Positions 35,508 to 43,770 of a DNA stretch of 64,000 nt are shown piece after piece. Both the position numbers and the translations under genes were made by a program. The notes beneath the pieces are model-generated. The model saw nothing but the letters and a program-made list of their open reading frames with translations. It was not told the origin of the DNA and searched no databases. The number at the start of each line of letters is the position of its first letter. Position 1 is the first letter of the stretch. The DNA is taken from the NCBI GenBank assembly GCA_964251665.1, contig CAXUKO010000017.1, positions 1 to 64,000 on the forward strand, given 5' to 3'. This stretch comes from JBBQLG01 sp964251665. GTDB taxonomy: Bacteria > Bacteroidota > Bacteroidia > Cytophagales > Spirosomataceae.

Positions 35508-36797
35508 GTGGTCTGTAACTTTAATTTGCAGTATCAGTTATTGTACAATTCTCAGAGTTAATCCTCATATAATGTCGCTTAAACTTCTTTCGGGCTTGGG
35601 CTGTATCAAACAGTCACCGCGACGGCGGACCGTTTGATCTTGACCACTTCTTGATTGCGGGCGTCCGCCCAAGCGACTACCTCTTTTTCCAACGTTACTA
35701 AGTCGCCAATGCGTCGGTCGAGGCACTGTTTGGAGAGGGCGGCAAACTCAATTTCTGCCACATTCAGCCAAGAGGCATGTGTGGGTGTATAATGCAGCCT
35801 GAATTGGTTGCTGAGTTGGTGGGCTGTCACCGCGTCAAAGCGGTCATAAAAACTGCCTGTCTGGTGGGTATTCAACCGGGAGGCCGGTGCCCTTGTCTTG
35901 GAGAATATGTATTTGTTGTGCATTAGGGTAATGATGCAGGCGTAAACCCTGCAAAAATTCGGCATAGTCCCGCTTGGTGTGTTGTTTTCGTACGTCGACA
36001 AAACGTTGGCCCGTGTCCAACCGGGTAGCCGGAGCCATCATAGGTTAAGAACTCCATCGCCGTGCCGTTTCTAGCGTATTCATTGTCTTCCTTAGCCGCT
36101 TTTCCCGGCTGAACTGGCAAAGGGGCTAACACGTCGGCCAGTAATTGGCAAGGCCGTTCCCGCGACGGCGTACCGTTCGAAGCACAGACGGGGCTGCTGT
36201 AGATCAGTGGGTTGAGCATAAAAATCCAGTACTGCTTCCATCTTAGCCAGATACTGTCCGTCTACCTTAGCAATACACCACTGCTGCTTGAGCCAAGGTT
36301 TAAGGGCGTTTTTTTAAGCTGTTCACCAACGGCTTGATGGGAGATCGACTCCACCAGCCGTAGTTCCACTAAGCGGTCGGCCAACAAGCGTAACGTCCAG
36401 CTGCTGCGGCCGTCAGGAGCTTGGCTACAAGCGATAGCTGTCAGGTGAGCTTGAGCGGCTTTATCGAACTTACTAGGCTGACCCGGTCGTGGTTTTTCAC
36501 TCAGGGCCACTGTCAAGCCTTCGGCCAGGTAGCGTTTCCGAATGTTGTAAACCATGGCTGGACTGACCGAGACAAGTTGGGCCACTGCTGAGGGGATCTT
36601 ACCTTGGTGCAGGGCCAGCAAAACTTGAGCCCGTTTAAGGCTGCGTACGGACTGTCTGCCCTTAGAGAGCAGTTGTTGAAGTTGATTTACCTCCTAAGGG
36701 GTCAAGTTGAAAGAAAGAGCAAGACGAGCCATAGTAGTAAGGGTAAAAATAGTATTATTCCATGAATATAATTCTTCGGATTAAGGTTACAGACCAC
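35508..36797 (-). mobile_element. IS630-family insertion sequence with intact ends, 1,290 bp
   Basis: The ends read GTGGTCTGTAAC inward from both sides; including the flanking ACTA, 21 of 22 bases match between ends (36783-36801 side against 35504 side). TA dinucleotides sit directly outside at 35506-35507 and 36798-36799, the target duplication expected for IS630. This is unrelated in sequence to the split IS630 at 743-3288. Confidence 0.88.
35606..36732 (-). pseudogene. IS630 transposase, inactivated by a nonsense codon and frameshifts
   Basis: The start ATG at 36732 gives MARLALSFNLTP, then an in-frame TAG at codon 13 where the family would have Glu. Next come SVRSLKRAQVLLALHQGK, the helix-turn-helix VSPAMVYNIRKRYL and a break near 36320 in a run of A (LKK then out of frame). 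The middle part has several stops. The DDE_3 end reads LHYTPTHASWLNVAEIEFAALSKQCLDRR and runs to a stop at 35606. At least two frameshifts and one nonsense codon mean it cannot move itself. The perfect terminal repeats could still be used by an active relative. Confidence 0.85.
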
Positions 36798-36799
36798 TA

Positions 36800-37126
36800 G
36801 TTTCGACTCCGACTGGATAGTGACTAAATATTACCAAACGCTGTGTTCGCTACCCCAAACGGTTCGCCAACTTATTGAGTTGTAATCCACCTCACCCGGT
36901 AAGCTCCTAATTGACCAAGATCAGTATCAGAATTGACGGTTGTCATAGGCAGTCCCGCCTGTGGAAGCCATTTTTGTCCTGTTTATCAGTACGACCCGCT
37001 TCCACATCCTTTATTAACCTGCCGTTGGCTGAGTCCGTTGCAAAGGCGATGCGTTAGCTATGTCGCAGAAGCGGTCATAGTAGCCAGACGGCCCGCATTA
37101 TTACCCATTGTCCATTGTCTGAACCT
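36800..37126. other. Gap, nothing recognised
   Basis: Immediately after the IS there is a short plus-strand frame (FDSDWIVTKYYQTLCSL..) to a stop at about 36885. It may be the tail of a gene interrupted by the IS. The remainder is the leader of the universal stress protein gene. Confidence 0.3.
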
Positions 37127-37981
37127 ATGAAAAAGATCCTCCTGCTAACCGACCTTTCGGAAGCATCCAGCCACGCGCTGGCCTTTACCGACTCCCTTTT
37201 CAGTAATGCCGTCTGTAACATTCATCTGCTCTGTGTATATCCGCCTGACGCACTGGGTGGTCCCATATACGGTGCCGATCCCACCCGTTCGGCCTACTCT
37301 GAACAATTAAATGACCTGGTAATGGGCTTGCGCCGGGAGGCTACCACCGACTGGCATACCTACCGGGCCTCGGACTGTCCCGGACAGTGGCTTGAGATCG
37401 TCGAGAAGTCGCTGGCCCTGGAAGAATACGAACTGGTTGTCGTGGGGGCTCGAAAGGATGGCATTGCTGAGTTATTTGGTCAGCAAGCCACCGCCCTGAC
37501 CCGCCTGATTAAGGCCAATGTGCTGGTAGTGCCGGTTGATGCTCCGGTGACGAAGGCGCGCGGGGTTGTGCTGGCAGCCGATTTTGCCAACCTGAAAAAC
37601 AGCAAATTGCTCAGCCCTGTCAAAGAACTGGTGTCGATTGAAGGGATAATGCTTACCCTGCTGACGGTTGATACGCCGACTAAGGAAGCCATTCCGGTTG
37701 AGCAGGAAATTCATATCCGACAGTTTCTGGCCCCTATCGAACCCGTGATTGCTCGGTTAGCGGCCCCCGAAGTCCGGCAGGGTATCGACACCTATATGGC
37801 CGGTCATCCCATTGATTTGCTCGTAATTATTCCCCGCCATAAAGAATGGAATAGCCTTAACCCAGCAGCCCCTAACCGGGGGTATACCCCGGCTATACCG
37901 CTTATTATGCTCTACGATGATGACAGCAACGATCTGCCCGAGCTAACCGAAGCCCTGTCGAACGCCGGTCAACAAGCATGA
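37127..37981 (+). CDS. Tandem universal stress protein (UspA-like)
   Basis: 284 aa from the ATG at 37127 (MKKILLLTDLSEASSHALAF). The first UspA domain has this strand-loop start and YELVVVGARKDGIAELFGQQATALTRLIKANVLVVP, the region corresponding to the ATP-binding G-2x-G-9x-G(S/T) loop, but altered (GARKDGIAELFGQQATA). The second, more degenerate domain runs from GVVLAADFANLKNS to PIDLLVIIPRHKEWN. These two-domain cytoplasmic proteins are widespread in Cytophagales and linked to stress survival. No operon partner. Confidence 0.88.
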   Translation: MKKILLLTDLSEASSHALAFTDSLFSNAVCNIHLLCVYPPDALGGPIYGADPTRSAYSEQLNDLVMGLRREATTDWHTYRASDCPGQWLEIVEKSLALEEYELVVVGARKDGIAELFGQQATALTRLIKANVLVVPVDAPVTKARGVVLAADFANLKNSKLLSPVKELVSIEGIMLTLLTVDTPTKEAIPVEQEIHIRQFLAPIEPVIARLAAPEVRQGIDTYMAGHPIDLLVIIPRHKEWNSLNPAAPNRGYTPAIPLIMLYDDDSNDLPELTEALSNAGQQA

Positions 37982-38294
37982 CCAGCCCACTCAGCGAACG
38001 GTGTCGCCCGATACACTGACCTGATCAACCTAACTCAGCCAGAATAGCCATCGGCTGTGGGGCTGATCCAGCAGGCACTTAGGCGTCGCACAACAGACAG
38101 CGGAATCCGTTCCGGTAGCCGCTCAATGCGTTTCTGAACGGGCGGCTACCGATTCAAGATCTGTTTTTTTGACAACTGATAGGGGCTGATCAGCGGGAAA
38201 CGACTGATTTCGGTAATCAGGGGTATGCCTGACGGCATTTGTTTGGTAAGCAATGGGCGTTCGGGGCGGGGTTACTGCCATTGAAGAGACCGGC
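37982..38294. other. Convergent gap, nothing recognised
   Basis: Lies between the ends of the UspA-like gene and the MlaF-like gene. No strong hairpin with a T-run was seen. Confidence 0.35.
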
Positions 38295-39059
38295 TTAGCT
38301 GACAAAGTTATAGGCGTAAAACTGTTTGACCTGTTCGTTATCCATCGCAAACACCTCGTTGAAGGTACCCTGCTGGTCGAGTCGGCCGTCCAGGAGCATG
38401 GCCACCCGGTCGCCGGTGGTTTTAGCACAGGTGAGATCGTGGGTGATGATGATAGCCGAGGTTTTGTACTGCTGGCGTACATCGTTGATGAGCTGGTTGA
38501 TCTCGGTGGAGGTAATCGGGTCCAGACCAGCCGTTGGCTCGTCGTAGAGCATGATCTCCGGCTTGAGAATCAGCGTCCGGGCAATACCGATGCGCTTGCG
38601 CTGCCCGCCGGAGAGTTCGGCCGGTAGCTGGTTAAGGGTTGGCAACAGCCCCACATGATCCAAAGCCTCGTTGACGGCCCGGTCGATCTCCCGGCGACCC
38701 AGGTTCCGTTTGTTGCGCACCAGGGGGAATTCCAGATTCTTCCCAACGGTCATGCTGTCGTAGAGAGCACTGCTCTGGAACAGAAACCCGATTTTCTGCC
38801 GCAGCGTGTCCAGCTCTTTGCCGACCAAATGAGCCAGGTCCTGCCCCAGCACCCCAACCGTACCGGCATCGGGGGTGAGCAGGCCGATAATCACCCGGAT
38901 CAGGACCGACTTCCCCGATCCCGACCGACCCAGCACCACCACGTTCTCACCCGGATATACGTCGAGGTCGACCCCCTGTAATACGGTCTGTTCGCCAAAC
39001 GAAATCGCCAGTTTTCGAAGGGTGATGACCGGGCTGGGTTTATCCGCTGGTTTGCTCAT
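38295..39059 (-). CDS. MlaF-like ABC transporter ATPase
   Basis: 254 aa. Walker A GRSGSGKS (44-51), Q-loop FLFQSSALYDSMTV, signature LSGGQ (149-153), Walker B LYDEP (171-175) with AGLDP and the H-loop IITHD. SALYDSMTV and LYDEPTAGLDPITS are characteristic of the MlaF/Ttg2A subfamily that powers phospholipid transport between the membranes. It follows the MlaE-like permease by 3 bp on the same strand, so the two form an operon. An MlaD-type substrate-binding gene is not next to them. Confidence 0.93.
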   Translation of the reverse strand: MSKPADKPSPVITLRKLAISFGEQTVLQGVDLDVYPGENVVVLGRSGSGKSVLIRVIIGLLTPDAGTVGVLGQDLAHLVGKELDTLRQKIGFLFQSSALYDSMTVGKNLEFPLVRNKRNLGRREIDRAVNEALDHVGLLPTLNQLPAELSGGQRKRIGIARTLILKPEIMLYDEPTAGLDPITSTEINQLINDVRQQYKTSAIIITHDLTCAKTTGDRVAMLLDGRLDQQGTFNEVFAMDNEQVKQFYAYNFVS

Positions 39060-39062
39060 GGC

Positions 39063-39905
39063 TCAGGAGGGTCGGAAGGCGTTCACGACCTGAAGAATCA
39101 GAATCTCTTCGATGAATACCAGAAACATAGATGTGACCACCGACGAACTGGCGGCTTTACCCACGCCCTCGGTCCCTTTGCCGGACCGATAGCCGTAATA
39201 GCAGCCCACCATACCAATGGTAAAGCCATACACCACCGCTTTGATGAGCGAGGCATAAATATCGAGGAAACCTATCGCGCTGAAGGCATCATTGATGAAG
39301 CTGATAAAACTAGTTCCTTCGTTCTGGCTGATATTGACATAGCCCCCCATCAGCCCGACAAACGTGGTGTACATCGTCAGCAGGGGTTGCATCAGCATGG
39401 TGGCCAGTACCCGGCTGACGACCAAATACTTATAGGGGTTCGTGCCCGACACTTCCATGGCATCGATCTGTTCGGTCACGCGCATTGACCCCAGTTCGGC
39501 TCCGATGCTTGACCCCACCCGTCCGGCGGCAATCAGGGCCGTGACCAGGGGCGCTAAGGCCCGCACAATGGCAATGGAAATCAGGCCGGACAGCCAGGAG
39601 GTAGCCCCGAACTGAGCCAGCGAGGGGCGCGACTGATTGGTAAAAACGATACCCGTAATGAACCCGGTGAGCGAAACGAGGGGCAGCGACCGAACGCCCA
39701 CCTCGTAGCACTGCCGGATAATTTCCCGAAATTCGTAGGGAGGTCGGAAAACCTGACTGAAAAACGGCCCGATGAACGAAACGATGTCGTTCAGCGACAG
39801 AAACAGGCCATCGAGCCGTTCGCTGATGACTGGTTTAGGTAAATCAACGGCGATTTTGACAACCGGCGTGACCGGTCGGGCCTGGGTAACGGGACTGTTT
39901 TCCAT
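39063..39905 (-). CDS. MlaE-like ABC transporter permease
   Basis: 280 aa from the ATG at 39905 (MENSPVTQARP); a longer open frame reaches into a hairpin and is unlikely. Features of the MlaE/DUF140 permease are EIIRQCYEVGVRSLPLVSLTGFITGIVF, ALAPLVTALIAAGRVGSSIGAELGSMRVTEQIDAMEV and GCYYGYRSGKGTEGVGKA. Together with MlaF it forms the inner-membrane core of a retrograde phospholipid or lipid transporter that maintains outer-membrane asymmetry. Confidence 0.93.
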   Translation of the reverse strand: MENSPVTQARPVTPVVKIAVDLPKPVISERLDGLFLSLNDIVSFIGPFFSQVFRPPYEFREIIRQCYEVGVRSLPLVSLTGFITGIVFTNQSRPSLAQFGATSWLSGLISIAIVRALAPLVTALIAAGRVGSSIGAELGSMRVTEQIDAMEVSGTNPYKYLVVSRVLATMLMQPLLTMYTTFVGLMGGYVNISQNEGTSFISFINDAFSAIGFLDIYASLIKAVVYGFTIGMVGCYYGYRSGKGTEGVGKAASSSVVTSMFLVFIEEILILQVVNAFRPS

Positions 39906-39978
39906 GTTGAGCGTATGCAGCAAAGTACCCCACGTACCGACTTTTTGGCCCCGATTTGCTCCGGGCCGGTCGCTGATT

Positions 39979-40028
39979 CCCGTCCGGAGTGGCGCAGGTC
40001 GGTATTGGCCTGCGCCACTCCGGACGGG
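39979..40028. repeat. Perfect 20-bp-arm hairpin upstream of the MlaE gene
   Basis: CCCGTCCGGAGTGGCGCAGG at 39979-39998 pairs exactly with 40009-40028 around a 10-nt loop. It is GC-rich and lacks a T-run. It lies about 75 bp before the MlaE start and 40 bp after the stop of a truncated gene on the same strand, so it may separate those transcripts or act as a repetitive extragenic palindrome. Confidence 0.75.
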
Positions 40029-40068
40029 GATGCACCCCATGTTTGCCAAACAGTTGGGGTTATACAAC

Positions 40069-40316
40069 CTACAGGGCCGTTACCAGGGGTTTAAGCTGGT
40101 TCTGAACCGTTGAGCCTTTCCGCATCATAAGAACCAGCACCGCGAGCAGCCCACCCATGGCCAGGGATAGCCACCCTGCCAGATTTAATAAATTATCGGT
40201 ATTGTCGGGGCGCATCATCAACGCAAAGGCCAGCCAGCCCGCTACCCCGACCAGCAGCCCATGAATGAGTTTACCCGTGAAGCCGAGACCAAAATCAGCC
40301 CCGATGAACGAGTATA
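40069..40316 (-). pseudogene. C-terminal part of a membrane protein cut by the Tn3 transposon
   Basis: About 80 codons on the minus strand are open from the transposon edge to a TAG at 40069, with three hydrophobic segments (LIHGLLVGVAGWLAFALMM, LAGWLSLAMGGLLAVLVLMM) and a short basic tail. No start codon remains. The missing N-terminal part does not appear at the other end of the transposon (after 46943), so DNA has been lost. The family is not recognised; it is a small DUF-type integral membrane protein. Confidence 0.6.
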
Positions 40317-40352
40317 TACGGGTAAACTGTATAAGTGGTACAATACTTTCAC
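40317..40352. repeat. Left terminal inverted repeat of the Tn3 transposon (36 bp)
   Basis: TACGGGTAAACTGTATAAGT and the following 16 bases match the reverse complement of 46908-46943 exactly. Confidence 0.95.
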
Positions 40353-40532
40353 CTATCGTTTCTAATATACTGTATTACAGGTAATTATATGAAAAATTTA
40401 TGCTAAAAATTGGCAATAGAAACAGACTAGCAATTACCTATTTAAAAACAATTTTATGGTGTATAAACGCCCATAAATCGTCAAATTTGATTATCTTAGC
40501 TAATAAATAGAACCCCATTTAATTCCGCTCTT

Positions 40533-40802
40533 ATGGTTACGTCGAACCGAATTCTTCTAGTCGAGCTCATTCAAGATGCATTCACTACTCATGTTTTAGA
40601 TCAGTTCGGTACTACTATGAGTGAAGCGTATTTATTAGATAACTGGACAACCGACGAAGGTTTCTTGGTCAATGGCATTACACAAGACGGTCTTATTTAT
40701 GAGGTTGATGATCAAGGACGTACATTGTATGAATGGGATCTCCTTCATCCTTCTACACTTCAGGAGGTATTAACTTACCTGAAAGAAGAGTCTTTTGCAT
40801 AA
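40533..40802 (+). CDS. Small transposon-borne protein, unknown function
   Basis: 89 aa, acidic (LDNWTTDEGFLVNGITQDGLIYEVDDQGRTLYEWDLL) with a C-terminal helix (TLQEVLTYLKEESFA). No signal peptide. Its position next to the left terminal repeat, separate from the other genes, suggests a transposon passenger or accessory gene. AT-rich upstream DNA (40353-40532) has a likely promoter. No family recognised. Confidence 0.6.
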   Translation: MVTSNRILLVELIQDAFTTHVLDQFGTTMSEAYLLDNWTTDEGFLVNGITQDGLIYEVDDQGRTLYEWDLLHPSTLQEVLTYLKEESFA

Positions 40803-40858
40803 ACTTGTTACAGATTATTAGTTAAGGGTAAGTTGTAGAGTTTCGATGAAGTGATGCA

Positions 40859-41218
40859 TTAAAGGGGTTTGTTTTTACTAATAAACTCCTTGAGATCAGG
40901 CGTATCACAGGCTTCAAGGTCACCATTTAGTTCATCATACACATCAATCAACTGGTGCTTGACACGACCTAAGCGGTCGAGTTGAGCGACGACTAACGTA
41001 GCCCCGGTTTCCTTGCATTGAGCAATTGCCTTTCTTAACCCTGGCGATAGATCACCAAGTTGACCCGGCCATATTTCCATAATTTCGTCCAGAATCACTT
41101 TACCTTGGCAGTGTTGCCTGACAATGTTGCGTTGGTTTTCCCAACCCAGAGAGGACTCGGCCTGTGCCCGAGTTGATAGACGGTAGTAAGCTACATACTG
41201 TTTTAATAATGCATTCAT
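40859..41218 (-). CDS. Short serine recombinase-like protein, catalytic domain only
   Basis: 119 aa. YVAYYRLSTRAQAESSLGWENQ keeps the catalytic Ser region, and VVAQLDRLGR the following LDR motif, as in the larger recombinases at 18801-19478 and 58314-59000. It then stops after about 115 residues, before the E-helix and DNA-binding domain. The end is clean (FISKNKPL) and not an obvious frameshift. It may be a truncated pseudogene or a regulatory remnant. The transposon has its own full resolvase (42996-43613), so it is not needed for that. Confidence 0.6.
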   Translation of the reverse strand: MNALLKQYVAYYRLSTRAQAESSLGWENQRNIVRQHCQGKVILDEIMEIWPGQLGDLSPGLRKAIAQCKETGATLVVAQLDRLGRVKHQLIDVYDELNGDLEACDTPDLKEFISKNKPL

Positions 41219-41461
41219 GACAGAACAAGTTTAACTATTTATGAAACTAGGTTCGTATTGTCGAATCGTACAGCAGCTGACCGTCGACAGGCGTCGCAGT
41301 GGCCGGTACATCGGAGCGGTCCCACCCCAGAAAAATCCTCATGGCTCTGCGGTAGTATGTAAACGGCCATTGGTTCCGCTGATTTGTCGCCAGGTACGCC
41401 CGAAGCAGTGATAAAGATTGTTTTTAGTTAGTCCGCTTCAGCGTACTGGCCGAAGCGAAGA

Positions 41462-42019
41462 TTACTTAGCTGACTCATTGCCATCGGTAAGGGGTTTACC
41501 ACATTCCATATGAAAGGCATAATCCTCAGCACTTAGGTTCATTCGTAGAAACTCATCCATACCCATGTCGTGCCGCTCTAATACATAGCGTCGGAAGGAG
41601 AAACTGTTTTTCGCCTTATCCAATCCCGCTTCTTTCTCCGCCTTGCGTAATCCATCGTGAGGCAGACCTTCCAGATATTCCTCCCAGTAGACGTTGAGCA
41701 GCTCCCGCGCGGATCGGCTCTCCGTTTTAGGACTTAGCTGCTGTTCTACCCATTCTAATAGATCCTGAGCCAATGGAGTAGGCTGATCACCAGCGTCAAA
41801 AACGGCCAATTCTTTAGCTCGGTTATAGTAACAATACGTCGCATTACCAATCCGGAACATACGAGCCATATATACCCGTTGCTCTTCGGGCAAATTGGCC
41901 AACACGTCGGCCTGGTTCTGATTATATTTTTCGATGGGGTGGCGCATAGGACTACGGCTAATTAGGTACTGATTATTCGTATAGACCAAAGCAGAGTTAT
42001 TGAAGAATAGACGGATCAA
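41462..42019 (-). CDS. Tn3 passenger protein 3, unknown function
   Basis: 185 aa from 42019, or 161 aa from the more natural ATG at 41947 (MRHPIEKYNQNQADVLANL). The long form overlaps the previous gene by 23 bp. The sequence is helical and charged (LPEEQRVYMARMFRIGNATYCYYNRAKELAVFD, then RRYVLERHDMGMDEFLRMNL). No catalytic motif or signal peptide was seen. Same strand and tight spacing with the two preceding genes and tnpR. Function unknown. Confidence 0.65.
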   Translation of the reverse strand: MIRLFFNNSALVYTNNQYLISRSPMRHPIEKYNQNQADVLANLPEEQRVYMARMFRIGNATYCYYNRAKELAVFDAGDQPTPLAQDLLEWVEQQLSPKTESRSARELLNVYWEEYLEGLPHDGLRKAEKEAGLDKAKNSFSFRRYVLERHDMGMDEFLRMNLSAEDYAFHMECGKPLTDGNESAK

Positions 42020-42575
42020 AATCGTACCCTGCTTCTTTTTCTACGTCAATGAGTCTACGTAGCAGCGGCTCTGGATTATGGAGGGAGAGAATGTAATCCC
42101 CCCAATTCGCTGAATTTCCGAAGCGTTTATCCTCTTCCGGAAGTTGGGTCAACGTAATCTCCGGAGTAAGCTGCTGGTTAATGCCATGGTTCTCGAAAAA
42201 CTTAACCAGTTGATGGAGCTGTAAGGCCTTGGCAGGTGGACGACCCGCTAGGCGAAAAAAGGGATTGTGCAGGGCCGTTCCCAGATATTCTTCGTCTTGC
42301 CAGTCATGAACAGTCCACAGGTGAAGCAGATAGAGTTGGCGATAATGGGATAAATTCAGGTAGAACTGGCCAAATTGGCGATTCTTATCGTACCACTGGT
42401 TCCGAAAATGCTGTCGTAACCGGTTCAATTCAGCCTCATCATCACCCGGTATGATCGGGGATATAGCTCGTAGATGAGCAAACCCATCTTCAAGTGGCAT
42501 CTGTTCCAATGCACGGTAAGAGCGGATAAACTGCAGAACGTCCTGGAGGGGTATGGGTTGTCGGGGATGGTTCAT
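41997..42575 (-). CDS. Tn3 passenger protein 2, unknown function
   Basis: 192 aa, cytoplasmic, mainly helical, rich in aromatic and charged residues (QHFRNQWYDKNRQFGQFYLNLSHYRQLYLLHLWTVHDWQ). It begins 3 bp after the stop of passenger 1 and overlaps passenger 3. No family, enzyme motif or membrane segment recognised. Confidence 0.65.
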   Translation of the reverse strand: MNHPRQPIPLQDVLQFIRSYRALEQMPLEDGFAHLRAISPIIPGDDEAELNRLRQHFRNQWYDKNRQFGQFYLNLSHYRQLYLLHLWTVHDWQDEEYLGTALHNPFFRLAGRPPAKALQLHQLVKFFENHGINQQLTPEITLTQLPEEDKRFGNSANWGDYILSLHNPEPLLRRLIDVEKEAGYDFDPSILQ

Positions 42576-42578
42576 GGA

Positions 42579-42980
42579 TTACTCGATCTCAAGGGATGAG
42601 AGCCCGTCGGTTTTGGGAATGGGTGGCATTTTGAATTTTGTATTGTCATAGTAGAGCTGGCTGTCTTTATCGGCTACGGACTGCTCTGTCTTGAAACGAC
42701 TAATTCCGTAAATCTGGTCATAATATAGCTTGATGCGCTCCCGCTCAGCCGGTAATTGGTTTTTCAAAATTACGTCGCAGAGCATACCATCTTCAACGAA
42801 CTCGGCATCCCATAGGGCATCGTTGTCTACAAATAGCGGCGCTTGCCACCATTGTGTAATCGACCGGTCAGTGGGTGGCTGCACTTCGAAAAAGTTGAGA
42901 TTGATCCAATAATAACAGGCCGGATCTTGAATATCAATTAGCATCTGCTTCAGCATAGCGGACAGGGTCGAATCACTCAT
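42579..42980 (-). CDS. Tn3 passenger protein 1, unknown function
   Basis: 133 aa. It contains DPACYYWINLNFFEVQ, ITQWWQAPLFVDNDALWDAEFVEDG and a polar tail. It starts 15 bp after the stop of tnpR on the same strand, so the operon is tnpR-orf1-orf2-orf3. No family recognised. Not a known antibiotic, mercury or toxin-antitoxin passenger as far as I can tell. Confidence 0.65.
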   Translation of the reverse strand: MSDSTLSAMLKQMLIDIQDPACYYWINLNFFEVQPPTDRSITQWWQAPLFVDNDALWDAEFVEDGMLCDVILKNQLPAERERIKLYYDQIYGISRFKTEQSVADKDSQLYYDNTKFKMPPIPKTDGLSSLEIE

Positions 42981-42995
42981 GGTGTTTACAAAAAG

Positions 42996-43613
42996 TTAGT
43001 GGATGGGTGTTTCATCGACTAAAATTAAGTCCGTTGAAGCGGTGGTTTGTCGACTGGCACTCACAATCTTATAAACGGTAGCCGAGGAAGGAATCGAAAA
43101 CGCCTGCATGATTTCTCGAATGGTCCTTCCTTCTCCGTACGCACTTCGAACCATAGGGGCAATTTTCTCGTAACGAGCACTTAGACCTTTCTTACGACCT
43201 CCCGTTCGGCCTCGGGCTCTGGCAGCTTCCAGGCCTGCTTTGGTGCGGAGTATGAGTCGCTTTCGTTCGTGTTGGGAAAGGATGGCAAAGAGTTGAAAAA
43301 TAAATTCACCGTGAGGTGTGGTGGTATCTATCAGGGGTTGAGAAGTACTCTTAAAGCGAATCCCTTTGGCATTCCATTCGTCAACCAGCATAATCAACTC
43401 CAGCGTTGTGCGGCCTAGCCGGTCAATGTCCCAAACGATCAATTCGTCACCGGAGCGCAATTGCTCCCGCATCTTTTCAAATTCGGGACGATGCTTCGAG
43501 GCCCCGGATAGTTTTTCAGAATAGACACGGTCACACCCTTCCCGTTTCAGTGCATCGGCCTGAAGATCATAATTCTGTTCATCTTTCGAAACCCGGATAT
43601 AGCCAAACTTCAT
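42996..43613 (-). CDS. tnpR: Tn3-type resolvase (serine recombinase)
   Basis: 205 aa. FGYIRVSKDEQNYDLQADAL has the catalytic Ser. EKLSGASKHRPEFEKM, DELIVWDIDRLGRTTLELI, PHGEFIFQLFAILSQHERKRLILRTKAGLEAARARGR and a C-terminal HTH (RTIREIMQAFSIPSSATVYKIV) give the full resolvase/invertase layout. It resolves cointegrates formed during replicative transposition. It is transcribed away from tnpA across a 157-bp gap expected to hold res. About 20 extra residues after the HTH are unusual. Confidence 0.93.
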   Translation of the reverse strand: MKFGYIRVSKDEQNYDLQADALKREGCDRVYSEKLSGASKHRPEFEKMREQLRSGDELIVWDIDRLGRTTLELIMLVDEWNAKGIRFKSTSQPLIDTTTPHGEFIFQLFAILSQHERKRLILRTKAGLEAARARGRTGGRKKGLSARYEKIAPMVRSAYGEGRTIREIMQAFSIPSSATVYKIVSASRQTTASTDLILVDETPIH

Positions 43614-43770
43614 GGTAACTTTTCACAAAACTCGTTAGGTTTGCAAGTAGGTGAAATTTGATTTTGCAAACAACAAGCTGAAACAAAATCGGATTGGGTA
43701 AGGAAGTGGACTAGAGCACCGGTTGGCGTTTCATTTTTTTGATCGTTTGACTGAAACGTCTTCTACCCCT
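43614..43770. promoter_or_regulatory. Probable res site and divergent tnpR/tnpA promoters
   Basis: The intergenic region between divergent tnpR and tnpA contains an inverted repeat GTTTGCAA (43639-43646) and TTGCAAAC (43664-43671), a plausible resolvase-binding subsite. I did not resolve the other two subsites expected in a three-site res. Confidence 0.5.

Noticed and set aside
40069..40316. Idea that the truncated membrane protein continues across the Tn3 element
   Set aside because: Both strands after 46943 were read and no matching N-terminal hydrophobic frame was found.
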